Assembly (NCBI GenBank): GCA_012517645.1
Contig: JAAYUR010000167.1
Span: 1-10,636 of the forward strand
Direction of reading: 5' to 3'
DNA from: Treponema sp.
Lineage (GTDB): Bacteria > Spirochaetota > Spirochaetia > Treponematales > UBA12059
Length of the DNA stretch: 10,636 nt
Below, piece after piece: positions 7,701 to 10,636 of the stretch (its first letter is position 1; each line of letters opens with the position of its first letter). The notes below the pieces were generated by a model, which made no database searches, was not told where the DNA came from, and saw nothing but the letters and a program-made list of their open reading frames with translations. The position numbers and the translations under genes are program-made.

Positions 7701-8314
7701 ACGACATCGGGTTCGGCGGCCTGGACCACGTGATCGCCTCGGGCCGGAACGTCAACCTCCTGGTCCTGGACACCGAGGTCTACTCCAACACCGGCGGCCA
7801 GATGTCCAAGGCCACGCCCTTCGGCGCGGTGGCCAAGTTCGCGGCCGCGGGCAAGGACATCGGCAAGAAGGACCTCGGCATGATCGCGATGTCCTACGGC
7901 TACGTGTACGTCGCCAGCATCGCCATGGGCGCCAACATGTCCCAGGCCATCAAGGCCTTCCGGGAGGCCGAGAGCTACGACGGCCCGTCCATCATCATCG
8001 CCTACTCCCACTGCGCTATGCACGGGATCGACATGATGAAGGGCATGAACCAGCAGAAGCTCTCCGTCGAGGCGGGCATCTGGCCGCTCTACCGCTACGA
8101 TCCCCGCCTGGTCGCCGAGGGCAAGAACCCCTTCCAGCTGGACTCCAAGGAGCCGGACACCTCCAAGATCGAGCTCTTCATGGCCAACGAAGTGCGGTTC
8201 AAGACCCTCCGGGACGCCGACAAGGACCGGGCGGACGCCCTGGCCGCCAAGGAGAAAGCCCTGGTCGAGCGCCGGTGGAAGGAGTACAAGTATATCGCCG
8301 AGCGGCCCTTCTAA
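4751..8314 (+). CDS. nifJ: Pyruvate:ferredoxin oxidoreductase, single chain, frame interrupted by in-frame TGA at codon 826
   Basis: Read through the TGA, this frame gives 1187 residues ending at TAA, a normal length for homodimeric PFOR. The enzyme converts pyruvate and CoA to acetyl-CoA and CO2, reducing ferredoxin. YPITPSS at 30-36, Glu66 and Arg116 belong to the N-terminal pyruvate/TPP region. Two [4Fe-4S] ferredoxin motifs follow, at Cys698, 701, 704, 708 and Cys754, 757, 760, 764. The C-terminal TPP domain has GGDGW (978-982) and YSNTGGQ (1011-1017). The third cluster's cysteines are all present: 828, 831, 856 and 1088. Codon 826 (7226-7228) is TGA where the family motif FEFSGACxGCGETPY has glycine, one base change from GGA. 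Both sides are otherwise intact. The first ATG after the stop (7268) would lose Cys828 and Cys831, so a restarted separate subunit is unlikely. Translation may need recoding, the gene may be newly broken, or the base may be wrong. Confidence 0.9.
7226..7228 (+). other. In-frame TGA at an invariant glycine of PFOR
   Basis: The frame reads LFEFS, TGA, ACAGCGETPY. PFOR proteins have Gly between FEFS and AC, from memory of the family. The codon lies at the junction between the ferredoxin-like domain and the C-terminal TPP domain. TGA acts as an ordinary stop for mcp, nfnA and nfnB in this window, so genome-wide reassignment of TGA to glycine, as in Absconditabacteria and Gracilibacteria, is not supported. 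Confidence 0.95.
7241..7257 (+). other. Hairpin just downstream of the PFOR TGA, bacterial SECIS-like geometry
   Basis: TGCGGGG (7241-7247) pairs with CCCCGTA (7251-7257) over seven base pairs, one of them G-U, around the triloop AGA (7248-7250). The loop starts 19 bases after the TGA and has G at its second position. This fits the published outline of bacterial SECIS elements (a loop roughly 16-37 bases after UGA with an early G, from memory). The same bases encode the conserved GETPY motif (GGG GAG ACC CCG TAC), so the pairing may be a by-product of GC-rich codons. Confidence 0.4.
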
Positions 8315-8319
8315 TCTGG

Positions 8320-8332
8320 AGCGCGAGGCGCT
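8320..8332. other. Small 5-bp hairpin right after the PFOR stop
   Basis: AGCGC (8320-8324) and GCGCT (8328-8332) pair around GAG, six bases beyond the TAA. It is too short to assign a role and there is no T-tract after it. It precedes the larger tandem hairpins. Confidence 0.25.
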
Positions 8333-8343
8333 GTCCTGAAGGT

Positions 8344-8375
8344 CGCGGAACGAGGGCGCAAGCCCGAGTTCCGCG
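8344..8375 (+). other. GNRA-capped hairpin with tandem G-A mismatch in the PFOR 3' region
   Basis: CGCGGAAC (8344-8351) pairs with GTTCCGCG (8368-8375). Then GA faces GA (8352-8353 against 8366-8367), a tandem sheared G-A arrangement. GGGC pairs with GCCC, and the cap is GCAA (8358-8361), a GNRA tetraloop. GNRA and tandem G-A motifs stabilise RNA only when read on the plus strand, which suggests that the PFOR transcript is the functional strand. No T-tract follows directly. I do not recognise it as a known RNA family. Confidence 0.5.
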
Positions 8376-8376
8376 C

Positions 8377-8402
8377 CGTCGATCCGCTCACGCCGATCGA
8401 CG
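8377..8402 (+). other. Second tandem hairpin in the PFOR 3' region
   Basis: CGTCGATC (8377-8384) and GATCGACG (8395-8402) form eight perfect base pairs around a 10-base loop. One base separates it from the hairpin before (8344-8375) and one from the terminator stem after (8404-8425), so the three could stack end to end. Confidence 0.4.
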
Positions 8403-8403
8403 C

Positions 8404-8436
8404 GGCCGTCCCGGCAGGGGCGGCCTTTCCATTTTT
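8404..8436 (+). terminator. Intrinsic terminator of the PFOR transcript
   Basis: GGCCGTCCC (8404-8412) pairs with GGGGCGGCC (8417-8425) over nine base pairs including one T-G, with loop GGCA. It is followed at once by TTTCCATTTTT (8426-8436). Strong stem plus T-tract on the plus strand, 90 bases beyond the PFOR stop, makes this the best terminator in the window. Confidence 0.75.
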
Positions 8437-8457
8437 GGGGCGACCACGTCCTGTGGG

Positions 8458-8484
8458 CGATGAAGGCGCAACGCGCCTTCATCG
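8458..8484. repeat. 12-bp perfect palindrome with 3-base loop, REP-like
   Basis: CGATGAAGGCGC (8458-8469) and GCGCCTTCATCG (8473-8484) are exact complements around AAC. There is no T-tract on either side, so it is not a typical terminator. It begins eight bases beyond the point where homology of the truncated toxin ends (about 8492), which suggests an inserted repetitive palindrome or a rearrangement scar. Only one copy is in the window, so repetitiveness cannot be judged here. Confidence 0.5.
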
Positions 8485-8491
8485 ATGGAGG

Positions 8492-8629
8492 CGGGCCGCG
8501 GAGGAACTCGTACCAACACACCGAGGAGGTGCAGAGATCCTCCTTCCGGTACCACTCGACCACTTCTTCCGATTCCCGGGAATCCCGCACGAGCATCCCG
8601 ATAAGATAGTTCGTGTCCAGGAGGATCAT
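8492..8629 (-). pseudogene. Truncated PIN-domain toxin (VapC-like), N-terminal 46 codons
   Basis: The frame starts MILLDTNYLIGMLVRDS and continues to WYEFLRGP. This is the start of a PIN-domain ribonuclease of the VapC type, with the first conserved Asp (Asp5, in LLDTN) and the conserved Glu (Glu41, in YEFL). After about residue 46 the sequence no longer looks like a PIN domain and runs into the palindrome at 8458-8484 and then GC-rich sequence antisense to the PFOR 3' region. The later acidic residues of the active site are missing. VapC proteins are normally around 130 residues. The ATG overlaps the last codon of the antitoxin frame as ATGA, the usual vapBC arrangement. It is almost certainly inactive as a nuclease. 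Confidence 0.7.
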
Positions 8630-8766
8630 TCTCCGCGCCCCCAATCGGAGCGCTGCTCGGAAACCTAGGACATGTACTTGGCTGCCTCCACCGCGGCCGG
8701 TTTCTTGAGTCGCCGGATGGTCTCCGCGTCCAGGGCGAAGGTCGCCCTGTGTTCCATAATAGACAT
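8626..8766 (-). pseudogene. Degenerate VapB-like antitoxin remnant with premature TAG
   Basis: From ATG 8766 the frame reads MSIMEHRATFALDAETIRRL, then KKPAAVEAAKYMS and TAG (8665-8667). Beyond the TAG the same frame continues VSEQRSDWGRGE and ends in a TGA that overlaps the toxin ATG. That tail and overlap look like the genuine antitoxin end, so the TAG is probably a nonsense change inside the gene. The whole frame is only 46 sense-length codons against roughly 70-90 for such antitoxins. The joint near KKPAA/VEAAKY therefore suggests an internal deletion as well. The start resembles a ribbon-helix-helix antitoxin N-terminus. The assignment rests mainly on its position ahead of the PIN remnant. 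A 33-residue peptide could still be made. Confidence 0.5.
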
Positions 8767-8803
8767 ACCAAAATGCCACACCCTAACATCTTGAGAATCA
8801 AAC

Positions 8804-8818
8804 GCCGAAGCGGTCGGC
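8804..8818 (-). terminator. Weak terminator candidate downstream of the hydrolase gene
   Basis: On the minus strand GCCGA and TCGGC (arms 8814-8818 and 8804-8808) form a 5-bp stem with a 5-base loop, followed by GTTTGATTCT. It lies 26 bases beyond the hydrolase stop. The stem is short and the T-run broken, so read-through into the antitoxin remnant is quite possible. The rest of 8767-8843 shows nothing I can name. Confidence 0.25.
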
Positions 8819-8843
8819 CGCCCCCGTCTCTTATCCAAGGCCG

Positions 8844-10636
8844 TCAGGGTCCACGAACTGGAAGGACGATAAACGACGCCCGGTCGCCGCCGTGGTCGAC
8901 CGATATGATCGGCTCTCCCGACGCGGGGATCCGGGCGAAGCAGGAGGCGTCGTGGCCGGCTATCGCCACCCTTAGACGGTAGCCCGCGGGGACGACGACG
9001 GAAATCGGAAGAAACGGGACCCTGAGTTCATACGTTCTGCCCGCTTCCGCGGGGAGCGCGTCGGCGCGATGGTGGGAATGGAAGGTCCCGATCGCCGCGC
9101 GTCCGGGAAGGGGCGCGCTCACCGCGCGGTGGCTTGCCTTAAGGATGCCCTCGGTCAGGTAGACAACCTTACCGTCCGGAGCGACCGCTTCCAGGTACGC
9201 GAAGTACGCGGCGTCCCCCGCGGAGGATGCCGCAAAAAGCACGGCCTCGGGGACGCCGTCGATCTCGGTGTCCTCCGCGAGCGGCTCTCCGGTGTAGACC
9301 AGAAGCTTCGCGTCCTGTTCCGCCCGGTCCGGGTAGAAGACAGGCCCGCCGCCCAGGTTGGTACGCCACCGGCTCCCCGGCCCGGTATCCGCGCCGTAGT
9401 CGACCCTGTACTCGTCGGTTCCCGCTTCCGCGGGTTTACGGGGGGAGAGCCCGGCCCCCTCGGCCAGGTAGAGCCTTCGTTCCTCTGCTCCCGGCATCGG
9501 CCAGGTTTCCGATTCCTTCCACTCCCCCGAACCGTAGGTGTAATAGTGGATCGTCTTGCCGACCTGCCCGGGGAGCCTCGTCCCGGCGAACACCTCCCGG
9601 AAGAAGGCGGTCACTTCGTCCGCCTGCGCCTTGTCCAGGGCCTTCCTGTCCCCGGCTCCGGCGATGAAGGGCCCTCCCTCGGTCCACCCCGCGTGTCCCC
9701 AAGGTCCGACCACCAGAATCTGGGGATTGCGGTAGACGAGGAAGCGCTCCAGTGCTCCGGCAACCGTTCCGGCATCCACCCACCCGACCCGGACATACAG
9801 GGGTATCCCGGAGGCCTCGATCCGATCCCTGAGGGTGAAAGGCGCCAGGGCGTCTCCGTCATATTCCCCGTGGAATTTGTCGTCGGTGAATTCGACCTTC
9901 CGAATCGCCCCGTAGAGATCTGTCGTCCTGTGGCCCGAGATCGCCGCCCTTAACAGTCTTCCCCCGTCGGGTCCGTCCACCGGGGCGGGTCCCGAGAAGA
10001 AGAGGCTCTTCGTCCCGCCCGCGTCCTCGCGAAGGTTCGATTCGCTCCAGAGTCGTACGAGCCGCTCATTGAAAACCCCGCCCGGAAAGGCGTTGTGTCC
10101 CATAGGGTCGTAGTCCGAGTAGAGAAGCGCCGCGCCCTTGAGAGCCGGATGCCCCGACGCTGCGGCGGCCTCGGCCGTGTTCCCTGAATAGGAAACCCCG
10201 AGGGTACCGACCCGACCGTCGGACCAGGGCTGGGCGACGATCCAGTCGATGACCGTCCGGACATCCCCCTGCTCCTCCACGGACCACTCCATGTCCCGGG
10301 TGCCTCCGGAGGCGCCGGTCCCTCGGACATCCACCCCGACGAAGGCATAGCCGGCTTCCAGGAGGGCGTCCATATAGGAACCCGTGCCCCTGAGGTGGGC
10401 GGAATAGCGGGCGTAGTCGACCTTCGTCGGATGGGGCACCGGGACTCCCCCGACGCCCAGCCTGGCCAGACCGAGGGCCGTCAGCGCCCGCAGGGCAGGT
10501 CCGGGCTTGACCAAAGTACCGTAGCGGGTGGTTTCCAGGATGGCGGGTACCTTTTTGCCGCTTTTCAGACCCGCGGGGAGCACGATCCGTGTCGCCAGAT
10601 TCGTCCCGTCAGGGAGTCGGATGTAGGCGGAGCTCA
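8844..10636 (-). CDS. CocE/NonD-family alpha/beta hydrolase (X-Pro dipeptidyl-peptidase S15-like), 5' end beyond window
   Basis: The frame is open to the right edge, so the start is outside the window; 596 residues are visible. The first ones read SSAYIRLPDGTNLATRIVLP, the usual family opening, so only a short N-terminus or a signal peptide is likely to be missing. The catalytic triad is complete. The nucleophile Ser lies in GVSYSG (codon 10191-10193), Asp in GWVDAG (9774-9776) and His in GPWGHAGW (9693-9695). VDVRGTGASGG at about 10302-10331 is the conserved strand-turn near the oxyanion hole. The C-terminal part is the jelly-roll domain of CocE and X-Pro peptidases. Members cleave esters, amides or Xaa-Pro peptides, and the substrate cannot be read from sequence. 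An internal GTG at 10583 could pose as a start, but homology extends upstream of it. No functional link to the PFOR/Nfn genes is evident. Confidence 0.88.
   Translation of the reverse strand, partial: SSAYIRLPDGTNLATRIVLPAGLKSGKKVPAILETTRYGTLVKPGPALRALTALGLARLGVGGVPVPHPTKVDYARYSAHLRGTGSYMDALLEAGYAFVGVDVRGTGASGGTRDMEWSVEEQGDVRTVIDWIVAQPWSDGRVGTLGVSYSGNTAEAAAASGHPALKGAALLYSDYDPMGHNAFPGGVFNERLVRLWSESNLREDAGGTKSLFFSGPAPVDGPDGGRLLRAAISGHRTTDLYGAIRKVEFTDDKFHGEYDGDALAPFTLRDRIEASGIPLYVRVGWVDAGTVAGALERFLVYRNPQILVVGPWGHAGWTEGGPFIAGAGDRKALDKAQADEVTAFFREVFAGTRLPGQVGKTIHYYTYGSGEWKESETWPMPGAEERRLYLAEGAGLSPRKPAEAGTDEYRVDYGADTGPGSRWRTNLGGGPVFYPDRAEQDAKLLVYTGEPLAEDTEIDGVPEAVLFAASSAGDAAYFAYLEAVAPDGKVVYLTEGILKASHRAVSAPLPGRAAIGTFHSHHRADALPAEAGRTYELRVPFLPISVVVPAGYRLRVAIAGHDASCFARIPASGEPIISVDHGGDRASFIVLPVRGP

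Noticed and set aside
7268..8314. A separate PFOR beta-like subunit starting at ATG 7268
   Set aside because: It would lack Cys828 and Cys831 of the cluster, and no well-spaced ribosome binding site precedes the ATG. The GGGGAGA at 7244-7250 is 17 bases away and is part of the GETPY codons.
4733..8779. A very long open frame (over 1,300 codons) antisense to PFOR
   Set aside because: It mirrors the biased GC-rich codons of PFOR. Its translation is low-complexity Gly/Leu/Val/Asp, and its only protein-like part is the PIN remnant near its start, already listed.
8844..10583. GTG at 10583 as the true start of the hydrolase
   Set aside because: The frame upstream to the window edge encodes YIRLPDGTNLATRIV, typical of the family's N-terminal strand, so the gene begins beyond the window.
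1..10636. CRISPR arrays, tRNA or rRNA genes, insertion-sequence ends
   Set aside because: No regularly spaced direct repeats, no cloverleaf or rRNA-like stretch, and no transposase frame or paired terminal inverted repeats were seen by eye.

Overview
The window is GC-rich bacterial DNA that looks like chromosome from an anaerobe. It carries a one-chain pyruvate:ferredoxin oxidoreductase (PFOR), the two subunits of an electron-bifurcating NADH-dependent ferredoxin:NADP oxidoreductase (NfnAB), and a chemoreceptor. The style of the chemoreceptor and of the Nfn proteins makes me think of a high-GC spirochaete, but that is an impression and no marker gene here fixes the taxonomy. The standard code appears to be in use: mcp, nfnA and nfnB all end in TGA, two of these inside ATGA stop/start overlaps.

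Layout. Positions 1-191 hold a 21-codon ORF with a good ribosome binding site and small hairpins, none recognised. From 4473 down to 192 on the minus strand runs a tight operon, mcp - nfnA - nfnB, in which each gene overlaps the next by 4 bases. A 277-base divergent intergenic region (4474-4750) has a promoter candidate on each strand. The two -35 boxes are arranged symmetrically around an 8-bp perfect inverted repeat. On the plus strand, 4751-8314 encodes PFOR as one continuous frame, except for a TGA at codon 826 where the family has an invariant glycine, two residues before the first cysteine of a [4Fe-4S] cluster. The PFOR 3' region has three back-to-back hairpins, the last followed by a T-tract and probably the terminator. 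Then, on the minus strand, come a decayed toxin-antitoxin pair (8492-8766) with a 12-bp palindrome just past the point where the toxin breaks off. Last is a CocE/X-Pro dipeptidyl-peptidase-type hydrolase (8844-10636) that runs off the right edge.

How the genes fit together. PFOR oxidises pyruvate to acetyl-CoA and CO2 and reduces ferredoxin. Nfn uses reduced ferredoxin plus NADH to make NADPH. Placing them divergently around a shared dyad suggests coordinated control of ferredoxin production and use. The chemoreceptor translated just ahead of nfnAB suggests a link between motility and redox or energy state (inference). The main puzzle is the in-frame TGA in PFOR. It could be a sequencing error, a fresh nonsense mutation, or recoding; a hairpin with bacterial SECIS-like geometry lies just downstream, but it can also be explained by the codons of a conserved GETPY motif.
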